From Acholeplasma equifetale ATCC 29724 (GTDB taxonomy: Bacteria > Bacillota_I > Bacilli_A > Acholeplasmatales > Acholeplasmataceae): a stretch of 64,000 nt of DNA. This document shows positions 1 through 8,032 of this stretch, in pieces. The translations under genes and the position numbers were made by a program. Under the pieces are notes generated by a model. It saw nothing but the letters and a program-made list of their open reading frames with translations, was not told where the DNA came from and ran no database searches. The stretch covers positions 1 to 64,000 of the forward strand of contig NZ_JHXL01000007.1 in the NCBI RefSeq assembly GCF_000687735.1, in the 5' to 3' direction. Numbering within the stretch: position 1 is the stretch's first letter; every line of letters starts with the position of its first letter.

Positions 1-60
1 AGGTATTTAAAATAGTTGGTGTAAAAAAACACCTTTCAATTAGGTGGTGGTAGTACACCA
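1..60 (+). repeat. Left terminal inverted repeat of the ISL3-type element
   Basis: Bases 6-26 match the reverse complement of 1547-1567, and bases 15-59 match the reverse complement of 1486-1525 apart from one extra A and a short insertion. The two pairs overlap on the left end but are separate tandem copies on the right. Confidence 0.75.
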
Positions 61-109
61 TCTTTTTTAAAGGCCGAAATAAATATATAAAAAATGAAGA
101 ACACCTTTT

Positions 110-115
110 TATAAT
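110..115 (+). promoter_or_regulatory. Probable -10 box of the IS transposase
   Basis: TATAAT lies 38 bases before the transposase ATG. A good Shine-Dalgarno (AAAGGAG) precedes that ATG. A short palindrome, TAGTTA-GTCG-TAACTA (117-132), lies just downstream of the -10 box. No clear -35 box is visible. Confidence 0.4.
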
Positions 116-152
116 ATAGTTAGTCGTAACTAAAAAAACAAAGGAGTTCTTC

Positions 153-1445
153 ATGTATGATAATATCACAAAACTATATAAATTAGAAAACATAAATTCA
201 AAAATAGAATCACTTGATACCACAATAGATGGTGAAGTACTTACACTTCATCTAAAGTTACTAAAAGATAATATAAGTTGTCCACTCTGTCAAACATATC
301 CGATGTATTTTCATGGTTTTAGGTTAAAAAAATTAATCCATAGTGTTTCATTAGAACATCAAGTAAAAATCGCTTATTATGCAAGGCGTTATCGGTGTAA
401 AACATGTAATAAAACAATCTATGAAACAAATCCATTTAATCAAGCTTACGAACGTATTAGTTTAAAAACCAAACTATCCATTCTAGACTATTTAAAAGAA
501 ACAAATCATACCTTTACTGACGCTGCTAAAGTTTTTAATGTTTCAATTCAAAGTGTCATCAATATCTTCGATCGTCATATTGAAGTAAGGCGAAGACCAC
601 TACCTGAGATCATCAGTATTGATGAAGTGTTTACCAACAAAATGAATAAGTATAAATACGCCTGTGTTCTATTTGATTTTGAAGCATCTAAGTTGATTGA
701 CTTAATAGCAACCAGACATAAAAATTATTTACTTGAATATTTTTATAGAATTCCTATTAAAGAACGTGATCAAGTCAAAGTATTCATTATGGATATGTGG
801 GATAGTTATAAACAAGTGGTTTCTAAATGTTTTCCCAAAGCACTCATAGCAATCGATTCATTTCACATTGTAAGGAATTTAAACGAAGCCATTAAAGCGA
901 TTAGAATTCGTGTTCAAAACAAGTACTACCTACAAAAAAGCAAGTTAGAGCATAATGATATGTATTATTACATGCTTAAAAAATTCCATTATTTTTTCGT
1001 AAAGAATTATGAAGACATATATGATGGTAAAATCAAGATCCACAAGTTAAATGCATATTGGCATAAATCTGAAATTCTAAGAGACTTATTATCTATTAAC
1101 GATGAATTAACCGAAGCATATCGGTTAAAAGAACGCTATCGAACTTTTAATTTGACAGCTGATTATGAAACCTGTGAAGATGAACTACAAGTACTCATAC
1201 AAGTATTTAAAAACTCAAAAATAGATGTCTACAGAGCATTTGGTAAAACCATTGATAAGTGGCAACAAGAAATAAGGAATTCATTTATACGCATCAACGG
1301 ACGACGTGTATCTAATGGTCCGATTGAGTCTACAAATTCTAAAATAAAGACCATCACTAAAACGGCCAACGGTATTAGAGATTTTAGAAGATTTAGAAAA
1401 AAAGCATTATACGCAATCAATCAAGATATCCCAATTAAAAACTAG
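153..1445 (+). CDS. tnp: ISL3-family transposase (IS204/IS1001/IS1096/IS1165 group)
   Basis: This 430-aa protein would catalyse cut-and-paste or copy movement of the surrounding element. A zinc-ribbon of the zf-ISL3 type is formed by C43, C46, C82 and C85, followed by a helix-turn-helix at about 121-140. The DDE catalytic triad is recognisable as D157 (SIDEVF), D214 (FIMDMWD) and E392 (GPIESTN). The length is normal for the family and there is no frameshift, so it looks functional. The ATG at 153 is preceded by AAAGGAG. It is the only gene in the element and ends just before a hairpin terminator. Family level is secure; I cannot name the exact IS. Confidence 0.9.
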   Translation: MYDNITKLYKLENINSKIESLDTTIDGEVLTLHLKLLKDNISCPLCQTYPMYFHGFRLKKLIHSVSLEHQVKIAYYARRYRCKTCNKTIYETNPFNQAYERISLKTKLSILDYLKETNHTFTDAAKVFNVSIQSVINIFDRHIEVRRRPLPEIISIDEVFTNKMNKYKYACVLFDFEASKLIDLIATRHKNYLLEYFYRIPIKERDQVKVFIMDMWDSYKQVVSKCFPKALIAIDSFHIVRNLNEAIKAIRIRVQNKYYLQKSKLEHNDMYYYMLKKFHYFFVKNYEDIYDGKIKIHKLNAYWHKSEILRDLLSINDELTEAYRLKERYRTFNLTADYETCEDELQVLIQVFKNSKIDVYRAFGKTIDKWQQEIRNSFIRINGRRVSNGPIESTNSKIKTITKTANGIRDFRRFRKKALYAINQDIPIKN

Positions 1446-1457
1446 GTTACGACGACA

Positions 1458-1484
1458 AAAAAAGGCGCTAAAATAGCGCCTTTT
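1458..1484 (+). terminator. Terminator of the IS transposase
   Basis: A hairpin with a perfect stem, AAGGCGCTA/TAGCGCCTT, and an AAA loop starts 13 bases after the transposase stop. The T run after it is short (TTTT). Confidence 0.75.
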
Positions 1485-1485
1485 G

Positions 1486-1574
1486 GGTGTACACCAACTA
1501 ATTGAAAGGTGTTTTTTACACCAACTTTTGGAAAGCCCTATTTGGATTTTACGCCAACTATTTTAAAGGGCCTT
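1486..1574 (-). repeat. Right terminal inverted repeats (two tandem degenerate copies)
   Basis: Two related units, 1486-1525 and about 1541-1574, each carry an ACxCCAACT core in the same orientation. Both match the left end in inverted orientation, so the right end looks like a duplicated transposase-binding end. Confidence 0.65.
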
Positions 1575-1585
1575 AATTTCATATG

Positions 1586-1598
1586 ATGGTGACCCGTA
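1586..1598 (-). repeat. Partial copy of the tRNA-Glu 3' end (att-like)
   Basis: It is identical over 13 bases to the acceptor/CCA end of tRNA-Glu at 4405-4417. A further weaker match (GGG, then TTC with one base missing) corresponds to the T-arm. No tRNA body follows, so it is a fragment, not a gene. Confidence 0.5.
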
Positions 1599-1745
1599 GG
1601 GGTTCACATTTTTTTCAGTGTTTATCAGACTAGACTGATATGGATATCTATATTTCACGCATAGGTTTGGTGACCATCGAAGCTTTATACATCTTAGGTT
1701 TTAAACTGTCTATCCAATATTAGTTAGCAATTATTATCACAAATA

Positions 1746-2000
1746 CTAAATTTCTATCCTATAGGTCTCTTTCAAATTATTGAATGAACTATATGGTATG
1801 TGTTTATCATATTGCATTCTTCCAACAACAATACCGGGATGTATATTTATTAATTTAGCAAAATTGAGATTTTTAGCTGATTCAATTAGATTAATGAGTG
1901 AAAATAATTCTGTTGCTTCTCTGTGCCCTAACTTAGCTCTCGCTTGCCTTATGTCACTACATAGTGTTTTAACTTTTTTGTTTTTATAATCTATTTCCAT
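1746..2000 (-). pseudogene. Fusion remnant of a HigB-like toxin and its HigA/ImmA-IrrE-type antitoxin
   Basis: This 84-aa reading frame joins two unrelated pieces. Residues 1 to about 45 (MEIDYKNKKVKTLC start, AKLG, INLIE) resemble the N-terminus of HigB/RelE-type killer proteins, which are normally about 95-110 aa. Residues about 47-84 (HPGIVVGRMQYD, PYSSFN) resemble the extreme C-terminus of the cognate HigA-type antitoxins that carry an ImmA/IrrE-like tail. In intact loci the toxin gene precedes the antitoxin gene, so one in-frame deletion removing the toxin C-terminus and most of the antitoxin would give this product. A Shine-Dalgarno (AAGGTGGGGG) is still present, so a short product could be made. 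The family reading comes from motif memory and was not searched. Confidence 0.6.
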
Positions 2001-2158
2001 ATTATCATATCCCCCACCTTAAGTAGAACATTTTGATTACCTTTTTGGTAATAAATTTTTAATTATAAACTTAAATCATGCAGTGATCCAAGAAAAATGC
2101 AAAAAATTAATTCTATCTTTTTATATTATGTATACAGGAAATATCGATACAATCAATA

Positions 2159-2980
2159 CTAATCTATTAGTTCATTGATAATACCGCTTATTGCATCGTA
2201 AATATAGTTCTTTTTCTTAAGTGTACATATTCTTTTGTTATCCTCGTTAATTTTTGAAATTAAATTATATTTGTGTTCAAGTTTTTCGTCAAAATGATTA
2301 TTAATTAACCCGTAGAATATTTTTTCGTCTGTTTTAAGAACCATTTCACTAAGTGTATCATAGAAATCTTGTTCATTTTCTTCTAATCCTTCACATTGAT
2401 CCCAAAGATTAAAATATGGTACAATCTCGCCTTGGTTAACTTTACTATAATATTCCTTAGACTCTTTATATTTTTTGAAAGATATATTATTCCTCTTTTT
2501 AGCAACTCTATTTTGATGAAAAATAGCGAATGACATCATAGACATTGGGATAAAATCTCTAATGTATAATGGTCTTTTTGCATAAACTACAATTCTATTG
2601 TCGTCTAATTCTTTTTTTCCAATCCAAAGCAACCTATGTCTAGGTGTATAAATTACCTTATAATCTTTGTTCATGATTCCGCAGTTTCCCTTTTTGTCTA
2701 CGAACCTTCTTGATCCATCGGGCTCCTTTGAGCTGATCCACTTGTAGTCTGAGTCAAAAACCACTTCAAAGTTTCTGTTAAAAATCCCGGCCTTTCCATT
2801 TTTAACGAATCTTCTCGTCCCATCATCTTCGAGTTTGCAAATTGCATCATATTCATTCGGCAACATTTCAATATTGTCGATTTTTAATCCATAATAAATC
2901 TTGTTTTTAAAAAAACCTTTTTCGATTATTCTTGTTAGTGCTGCGTTATTCTCATAGTTATTAAAAATAGTTTCTATCAT
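2159..2980 (-). CDS. Orphan protein with two WG-like repeats
   Basis: A 273-aa protein that I cannot assign a function. Two tandem units, about residues 44-76 and 79-111, share the pattern RRFV-K-GK-GI-N-VI/VF typical of WG-type beta repeats, although the Trp-Gly pair itself is missing. A third, weaker unit may lie at 113-135. The second half is charged and helical with no catalytic motif visible. There is no signal peptide or membrane segment. The ATG at 2980 is preceded by AGGAG, and the gene stands alone in the accessory patch next to the tRNA genes, which suggests horizontal acquisition. Such repeats often mediate protein binding in accessory loci. Confidence 0.55.
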   Translation of the reverse strand: MIETIFNNYENNAALTRIIEKGFFKNKIYYGLKIDNIEMLPNEYDAICKLEDDGTRRFVKNGKAGIFNRNFEVVFDSDYKWISSKEPDGSRRFVDKKGNCGIMNKDYKVIYTPRHRLLWIGKKELDDNRIVVYAKRPLYIRDFIPMSMMSFAIFHQNRVAKKRNNISFKKYKESKEYYSKVNQGEIVPYFNLWDQCEGLEENEQDFYDTLSEMVLKTDEKIFYGLINNHFDEKLEHKYNLISKINEDNKRICTLKKKNYIYDAISGIINELID

Positions 2981-3261
2981 AGCATTATTCTCCTAATATA
3001 TACATGTAAGACAATTTACATGTTATTTTTTTATTTATAAGTGATTGTCCACTATAATAAACTTATGATGATATCACAGACTAGTTTTCTTTCTTCCTTA
3101 CAGCGTTTACGACTGGTTAAAAAAGGATATAGCTGTGACTTTAATTAAATATGGTTATGAGTTGGATACAGCATTTTATGACTGGTTATTTCTAATTAGG
3201 TTACATTCATTAAAGTCTGCAGCTCTAAGCTTCGTGTTCATCAAAGAAAGGCAGGGATCTT
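2981..3261. other. Non-coding stretch upstream of the IS110 remnant
   Basis: No gene is supported here. GACTGGTTA occurs twice (about 3111 and 3180) in otherwise unrelated surroundings. In IS110-group elements the region before the recombinase gene encodes the bridge RNA, so this may be the remnant of that segment. That is positional inference only. Confidence 0.3.
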
Positions 3262-3783
3262 ATGATTCTAGTAGGTATTGATGTCGCCTCAAATAAACAT
3301 GACATCTTCATTATGAATGCATTAGGTGAAGTATTTAATAAACACTTTACAATCGATAATACACGTCAAGGCTATAAAAAACTCCTTGACCAAATTAATC
3401 AATTGTTAGAACACCATATCACTGAATCTAAAACCACCCTTTTAAGTATTCCCGGTGTTGGCACCCAAATTGGTGCTATCAATCGTTTCAAATCAGAAGA
3501 TGCCTTATTAGCATTTGCAGGTCTTGATCCATCTGTTTATCAATCCGGTAATTATGAAGGCAGTTTTAAGATATCAAAGCGTGGATCATCTATATTAAGA
3601 TGGGCTATCTTTCAAGCTGCTAAGGTAGCGGTTATTCATGACCCCGTTTTTAACGCTTACTATGAGAAGAAAAAATCTGAAGGAAAGCATTACCTAACAA
3701 TTATTGGCCACGTTACTAAGAAGCTCCTTAGAGTTATTCGTTCCATTTTAAAGAACAATAGTGTATATACTGTTTCTCATTAA
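3262..3783 (+). pseudogene. IS110-family transposase, internally deleted
   Basis: This 173-aa frame keeps the two ends of a protein normally about 400 aa long. Residues 1-48 are the RuvC-like DEDD N-terminus (LVGIDVASNKHDIFI). From about residue 61 it jumps straight to the transposase_20 C-terminal part (LLSIPGVGTQIGAI, LLAFAGLDPS, KRGSSILRWA, EGKHY). The middle of the catalytic domain and the spacer helices are missing, and the GVG segment has lost a further stretch before FKSEDALL. The deletion is in frame. The product should not be a working recombinase. A weak Shine-Dalgarno (CAGGGAT) precedes the ATG. Confidence 0.85.
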
Positions 3784-4351
3784 CCGTATTTAATTATCAA
3801 AGATCTAAAATAAGGTGTTCCATAGACATCTGTTTTTAGCATGTCTTTTTATCATTTCAAGTATTATTTGTTAAATACTTGACATCCATCTAATAGTTGG
3901 CTAATATTCAACTAGATTCATTTACACATAATTCTTGACACTACCTTAGGTTGACTCTTTAAAAAGCAAATAACACTTTTAAATGCCTTAAAATTCTTAT
4001 ATAGTACGTATATGGATTTACCTATTATGAATATTATACCTTTTTCTAGTTAAAATTTAAACATAGAAATTAAATGGGTAATATCGAGGATAATTTACCA
4101 CGCGTACCACGGCAAAAACTGTAGTTAAGCCAAAACTTATCTACTCATATGTTCATATTTTTACTACATTTTTCAAACTAAATATGAATATTCTTTATTG
4201 CATAATAATTCTGCTTATTTGTATATGTATTTTATGGAAACAGAGTGTAGACCCTAAATGACTAAAAAGATAACTAAAATACAATATTAGACGGGTACAT
4301 ATCAGTTTCAATAACCCAAATTTCTAGTTGAATAATTGTCAACTTCTCAGC
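3784..4351. other. Gene-free AT-rich stretch after the IS110 remnant
   Basis: About 570 bases without a supportable reading frame on either strand. The first part is probably the right end of the IS110 element. An exact 11-bp inverted repeat (3905-3915 against 4324-4334) brackets most of the rest, which could be an old small element. Nothing else is recognised. Confidence 0.5.
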
Positions 4352-4389
4352 CTGAAAAAGAAAAAAAGCCATTCTCTTATTTGAGAATG
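4352..4389 (-). terminator. Terminator of the tRNA-Ser/tRNA-Glu transcript
   Basis: The stem CATTCTC/GAGAATG with an AAATAA loop is followed on the minus strand by GGCTTTTTTTC and more T. It lies 17 bases past the tRNA-Glu 3' end. Confidence 0.8.
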
Positions 4390-4405
4390 ACTATTCGGCT
4401 AGTTA

Positions 4406-4481
4406 TGGTGACCCGTACGGGATTCGAACCCGTGAATGCATGCGTGAAAGGCATGTGAGTTAACCGTTTCTCCAACGGGCC
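4406..4481 (-). tRNA. tRNA-Glu (anticodon UUC)
   Basis: A 76-nt cloverleaf read on the minus strand. The acceptor GGCCCGU pairs with ACGGGUC, the anticodon stem is CAUGC/GCAUG with loop CUUUCAC (anticodon UUC), the T-arm is CGGGUUCGAAUCCCG, and CCA is encoded. It lies 4 bases downstream of tRNA-Ser and is probably co-transcribed with it. Its 3' end is the likely integration site of the neighbouring island. Confidence 0.95.
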
Positions 4482-4485
4482 ATCA

Positions 4486-4576
4486 TGGCGGAGCGAGAGG
4501 GATTTGAACCCTCGCACGGTTTTACCCGTCTAACGCATTAGCAGTGCGCCCTCTTCGGCCTCTTGAGTATCGCTCC
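4486..4576 (-). tRNA. tRNA-Ser (anticodon GCU)
   Basis: A 91-nt class II tRNA on the minus strand. The acceptor GGAGCGA pairs with UCGCUCC, the anticodon loop CUGCUAA gives anticodon GCU (codons AGC/AGU), a long variable arm follows, and GCCA is encoded at the 3' end. Confidence 0.95.
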
Positions 4577-4636
4577 ATGTAAAGCGTGATAAAAATTCTT
4601 CACGCCTTAATATATTAACTTATTTTATAAATATTG

Positions 4637-6817
4637 TCAATTATTATTTGAAGGATTTATCATAGATAATCCTACTTTTTCTTTTTCTTTATCAATATTG
4701 ATAACCCAAACTTTGACAATGTTACCAACACTTACAACATCCTTTGGATGTTTAACAAAACTTTTTGATAATTTAGAGATGTGAACTAATCCATCATTCT
4801 TAAGTCCGATGTCAACAAACGCACCAAAATCTGTTACGTTTCTTACAACACCTTCTAATTCCATACCTATTATTAAATCATCGAGTGTTAATACATCAGA
4901 TTTTAAGATTGGTTGTGGATAATCATCACGTGGGTCACGAAGTGGTGATTCAAAAGCTTCTAAAATCATATCTAATGTATATTTATCAGTATTTACTTCT
5001 TTCGCAAGTGCTACCCTATCTAATGATTCTGTTAAAAGTTTTATTGTTGGTTTACCAATATCTTCGGGTTGAATATTTAATTTTTTCATAAGTGTTTTTG
5101 CAACTTCATAACTTTCAGGGTGAATTGAAGTCATATCTAATACTTCATCACTTTCAGGAATTCTTAAGAATCCAATAGCTTGTTCATAAGCTTTAGGTCC
5201 TAAGCGTGGAACACTTAATAAATCTTTTCTATTTTTAAATCCACCAATTTTATTACGAAATTCAATTAAACTTTCGGCAGTTTTCTTATTTAAACCTGAA
5301 ACATATCCTAATAATGATTTAGATGCAGTGTTTGCATTTACACCAACTTGGTTAACAACTTGTGTAACAACGAAATTTAATGTTTCATCTAATTTTTTAG
5401 GTGTCACATCATGTTGATATTGTCCAACACCAATTGATTTAGGATCTATTTTAACCAATTCTGCTAGTGGGTCTTGAAGACGTCTTGCAATACTTGCTGC
5501 ACTACGTTCCTCAACAGAATAATCTGGAAATTCTTCTCTTGCAATTTCTGATGCTGAATAAACAGATGCTCCAGCTTCTGAAACAATAACATACTTAATA
5601 TCTAAATTCTCATGTTTAATGAATTCTGCAACAAATTTTTCGGTTTCTCTTGATGCCGTACCGTTACCGATTGCTATTAATTCAAATTTATATTTTTTGT
5701 ATAATACTTTTAACTTTAAGTGTGATTCAAAGACTAATTTTTCATCAGCTGTTTCACCTTTAGCTTTTTCGTGCGGATAAATCACATCTTTAGCTAAGAC
5801 CATGCCTTGTTCATTAACAACACATAACTTACAACCCGTTCTAAATGCAGGGTCAATACCTAAAATAACTTTTCCTTTTAGTGGTGGTTGCAAGAGTAGC
5901 TTTTGAAGGTTATCTGAAAATACTTCAATTGCTTGGTTTTCTGCAACATCTTTAAGTTCTGAACGAATTTCACGTTCAATAGAAGGTAAAATTAAACGTT
6001 TAAGTGCATCTTCGATTGCTTTTTCTAAGTAAGGTGTGCTATTTGAATCTTTTTTAATAACTTCCTTTTTAAGGTAAGTTTCCATAGCTTCTTTTGTGCC
6101 TTCTAATTTAACTGTAATTACTTTTTCATCTTCGGCACGGTTAATCGCTAATACTTGATATGGTTTTATCTTATGAATTGGTTGTTCGAAATCATAATAA
6201 ATTTCATATACCTTTTTAGGATCTAAACTTTCAACATCTTTTTTAGCGTTCGTTTTTAAAATTCCATGTTTAAACAAATAATCTCTTAAATACTTACGAT
6301 AATTTGCATCATCAGAAATTTTTTCTGCAATGATATATAAAGCACCTTCAATAGCTTCTTCTTTAGTTGACACTTGATTATTTAGATATTTCTTAGCTTC
6401 TTCTTCAATATCAAGATTTGTAAAACTATAAATGATATCAGCTAACGGTTCTAATCCCTTAGCAATCGCTTCAGTAGCCTTTGTTTTACGTTTTTCTTTA
6501 AATGGACGATATAAATCTTCTACTTCAACTAATTTGGTTGCTTTTAGAATTTCTTGCTTTAACTCTTCTGTAAGCATACCCTTTTCATCAATTAAACGCA
6601 TAACATCGTCTTTACGTTTTTGAAGATTTTCTTGGTAATCAAAAACTTGTTGAATTTGGAATATTTGTTCTTCATCCATACCACCAGTTAATTCTTTACG
6701 ATAACGTGCGATAAATGGAATTGTTGCCCCTTCTTTTAATAACTCTAACACGACGTTGACTTTACTAACGGGTAGGTTGAGTGATTTGGCAACCTCTTTA
6801 ATTAATTCTTCGTTCAT
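4637..6817 (-). CDS. tex: Tex family S1 RNA-binding transcription accessory protein
   Basis: At 726 aa this is full length for Tex, a cytoplasmic nucleic-acid-binding factor tied to transcription, probably acting with RNA polymerase (family knowledge). The order of domains is classic: a helical Tex N-terminal region (1 to about 190), an RNase H-fold YqgF-like domain near 315-445 (VILGIDPAFRTG), helix-hairpin-helix repeats (LNKKTAESLIEF, VPRLGPKAYEQ) around 490-560, and a C-terminal S1 domain from about 645 (GVVRNVTDFGAFVDIG, DGLVHISKLS). Its ATG at 6817 is preceded by AAGGAG. It stands as a single gene between a hairpin terminator upstream and the tRNA pair downstream. Confidence 0.95.
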   Translation of the reverse strand: MNEELIKEVAKSLNLPVSKVNVVLELLKEGATIPFIARYRKELTGGMDEEQIFQIQQVFDYQENLQKRKDDVMRLIDEKGMLTEELKQEILKATKLVEVEDLYRPFKEKRKTKATEAIAKGLEPLADIIYSFTNLDIEEEAKKYLNNQVSTKEEAIEGALYIIAEKISDDANYRKYLRDYLFKHGILKTNAKKDVESLDPKKVYEIYYDFEQPIHKIKPYQVLAINRAEDEKVITVKLEGTKEAMETYLKKEVIKKDSNSTPYLEKAIEDALKRLILPSIEREIRSELKDVAENQAIEVFSDNLQKLLLQPPLKGKVILGIDPAFRTGCKLCVVNEQGMVLAKDVIYPHEKAKGETADEKLVFESHLKLKVLYKKYKFELIAIGNGTASRETEKFVAEFIKHENLDIKYVIVSEAGASVYSASEIAREEFPDYSVEERSAASIARRLQDPLAELVKIDPKSIGVGQYQHDVTPKKLDETLNFVVTQVVNQVGVNANTASKSLLGYVSGLNKKTAESLIEFRNKIGGFKNRKDLLSVPRLGPKAYEQAIGFLRIPESDEVLDMTSIHPESYEVAKTLMKKLNIQPEDIGKPTIKLLTESLDRVALAKEVNTDKYTLDMILEAFESPLRDPRDDYPQPILKSDVLTLDDLIIGMELEGVVRNVTDFGAFVDIGLKNDGLVHISKLSKSFVKHPKDVVSVGNIVKVWVINIDKEKEKVGLSMINPSNNN

Positions 6818-6839
6818 AGTACACTCCTTAAGAATAAAT

Positions 6840-6862
6840 AAGGGAAACCTAGATTTCCCTTA
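6840..6862 (-). terminator. Hairpin terminator between the 6868-7599 gene and tex
   Basis: The stem AAGGGAAA/TTTCCCTT has a 6-base loop and T-rich flanks on both sides. It lies a few bases past the stop of the 6868-7599 gene and overlaps the untranslated region before tex. Confidence 0.65.
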
Positions 6863-6867
6863 ATTTT

Positions 6868-7599
6868 TTACTTTAAACTATTTAATACGTTTGTTAATTT
6901 CGTTGCTGTTTTTGGATTTGCATCTACAGCGTCCCATGGACCAAACCATGCTAAATCTTCAGAACGATATACTTCTAACAATACAGGAACATTTTTAGCG
7001 CTTGCAGCATCTTTTCCAGCTTCAATTACATTACTCCAGCTAGCATTCGCTTGATCACTAATATCCACAAAGAAGAATGCCATATCACCTAAAGCCATGT
7101 AGGTATACTCTTCTTTATTATCGTCTTTAATTTTTACTTCTCTAAGTAAATTTTCATCATCTTTTTTAAGATCATATAATTCATCAACAATACCTAAAAC
7201 TTCTTTTTGATAGTTAAGAATTGTTTCGCTTAAAATTGATGTGTCTTTTTCAGCAATGAATAAAATATAAACGTAGTCAAAATTATCTAAAGCATGTCTT
7301 AAACCAACATGTGAAATCGTTTCATTAGATTGACCGCTTTTCACTTGTTCTACATTAGTAACAGTGACATAGTTATTTGCATGAAATTTAGGTTCGAATC
7401 CTTTGTCATCAGATTTTAAAATTGTATCAACAATGAAGTAAATGAAAACAACTAAAATAGCTGCAATCATAACCATTAATACGACTTTAAAAAATAATTC
7501 ACCTTTTTCGGACTCTTCCTTAACTCCAGTTAAAACAGTTGTTGTTTTTTCTTTTGGAGTTTTGTTGATTTGGTTATTGTTTTTATTGACTCGAGCCAT
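6868..7599 (-). CDS. Single-pass membrane protein of unknown function
   Basis: A 243-aa protein with a charged cytoplasmic N-terminus (about 35 residues), one hydrophobic segment at about 36-61 (VVLMVMIAAILVVFIYFIV) and an extracytoplasmic domain of about 180 residues. The absence of a signal-peptidase site suggests an anchor. The domain ends with VPVLLEVYRSEDLAWFGP followed by a helical tail, which loosely recalls a thioredoxin-like fold, but there is no CxxC, so that is only a thought. It is monocistronic: a good promoter lies upstream and a terminator downstream. Confidence 0.7.
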   Translation of the reverse strand: MARVNKNNNQINKTPKEKTTTVLTGVKEESEKGELFFKVVLMVMIAAILVVFIYFIVDTILKSDDKGFEPKFHANNYVTVTNVEQVKSGQSNETISHVGLRHALDNFDYVYILFIAEKDTSILSETILNYQKEVLGIVDELYDLKKDDENLLREVKIKDDNKEEYTYMALGDMAFFFVDISDQANASWSNVIEAGKDAASAKNVPVLLEVYRSEDLAWFGPWDAVDANPKTATKLTNVLNSLK

Positions 7600-7635
7600 T
7601 ATTTACACTTCCCTTTTTAAAAATATACCATTTCT

Positions 7636-7664
7636 ATTATAACGAAATAACTTATCTTTTACAA
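7636..7664 (-). promoter_or_regulatory. Sigma-A type promoter for the 6868-7599 membrane protein gene
   Basis: Read on the minus strand: -35 TTGTAA (7664-7659), a 17-base spacer, and -10 TATAAT (7641-7636), about 40 bases before the start codon. Confidence 0.65.
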
Positions 7665-7681
7665 TATTATCATATATTATC

Positions 7682-8032
7682 TTATATTTCTAATATAACA
7701 AATGCCATCGCAAGCGATTCTGTGTGAGTTATTGTGATATGACATTTCATATCATTTAAAAACTTAGATATGACATAAGGTGCACCATTTGCATCATTTA
7801 AAATTGTAAAATCTTTGAAGTTAGCTGTTTTATCTCCAGACTTAAAACACTTAAAAAGTGCTTCTTTACTTGCAAAACGTCCACCTAAATACGTTAATTT
7901 TCTAGCTTCATTCGAAATTAAGTTAAACTCTTTTAATTCAGCATCACTTAATACTTTTTTAGCAAATCTTTCAATTCCTATTTTTTTAATTTTCGCTAAT
8001 TCAACTAAATCAGCACCAACAGCTTTTATCAT
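7682..8032 (-). CDS. acpS: Holo-[acyl-carrier-protein] synthase
   Basis: Transfers 4'-phosphopantetheine from CoA to the serine of apo-ACP, activating fatty acid synthesis. At 116 aa it has the normal AcpS size. The magnesium/CoA signature is visible as VGADLVE (D8, E11) and GGRFASKEALFK (E57), with H103 in the C-terminal ITITHTE strand. It is the last gene of a long run beginning at ligA and overlaps whiA by 4 bases (ATGA), so translation is probably coupled. Its presence fits Acholeplasma, which makes its own fatty acids, unlike most mycoplasmas. Confidence 0.93.
   Translation of the reverse strand: MIKAVGADLVELAKIKKIGIERFAKKVLSDAELKEFNLISNEARKLTYLGGRFASKEALFKCFKSGDKTANFKDFTILNDANGAPYVISKFLNDMKCHITITHTESLAMAFVILEI

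Larger units (their letters stand above)
1..1574 (+). mobile_element. ISL3-family insertion sequence (apparently complete)
   Basis: A single transposase gene is enclosed by long imperfect inverted repeats. The outer pair is about 21 bp (6-26 against 1547-1567, one mismatch) and continues as a partial match to the ends. A second, inner pair of about 40 bp lies at 15-59 and 1486-1525. A strong hairpin terminator follows the transposase. The left boundary is at or just outside the window start, so the 8-bp target duplication usual for ISL3 elements cannot be checked. Family assignment rests on the transposase sequence. Confidence 0.8.
1586..4417. mobile_element. Decayed tRNA-Glu-associated island (putative)
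   Basis: A 13-base sequence, ATGGTGACCCGTA, occurs at 4405-4417 as the 3' end of tRNA-Glu and again in the same orientation at 1586-1598. Between them are only accessory items: a toxin-antitoxin fusion remnant, an orphan WG-repeat-like gene and a deleted IS110 transposase. Integrases commonly use tRNA 3' ends and leave such a direct copy at the distal edge. No integrase gene remains, so this is an inference from layout. Confidence 0.4.

Noticed and set aside
1586-1640. A second tRNA gene near 1586
   Set aside because: Only the acceptor end and a bit of the T-arm match; there is no anticodon or D-arm. Treated as a fragment.
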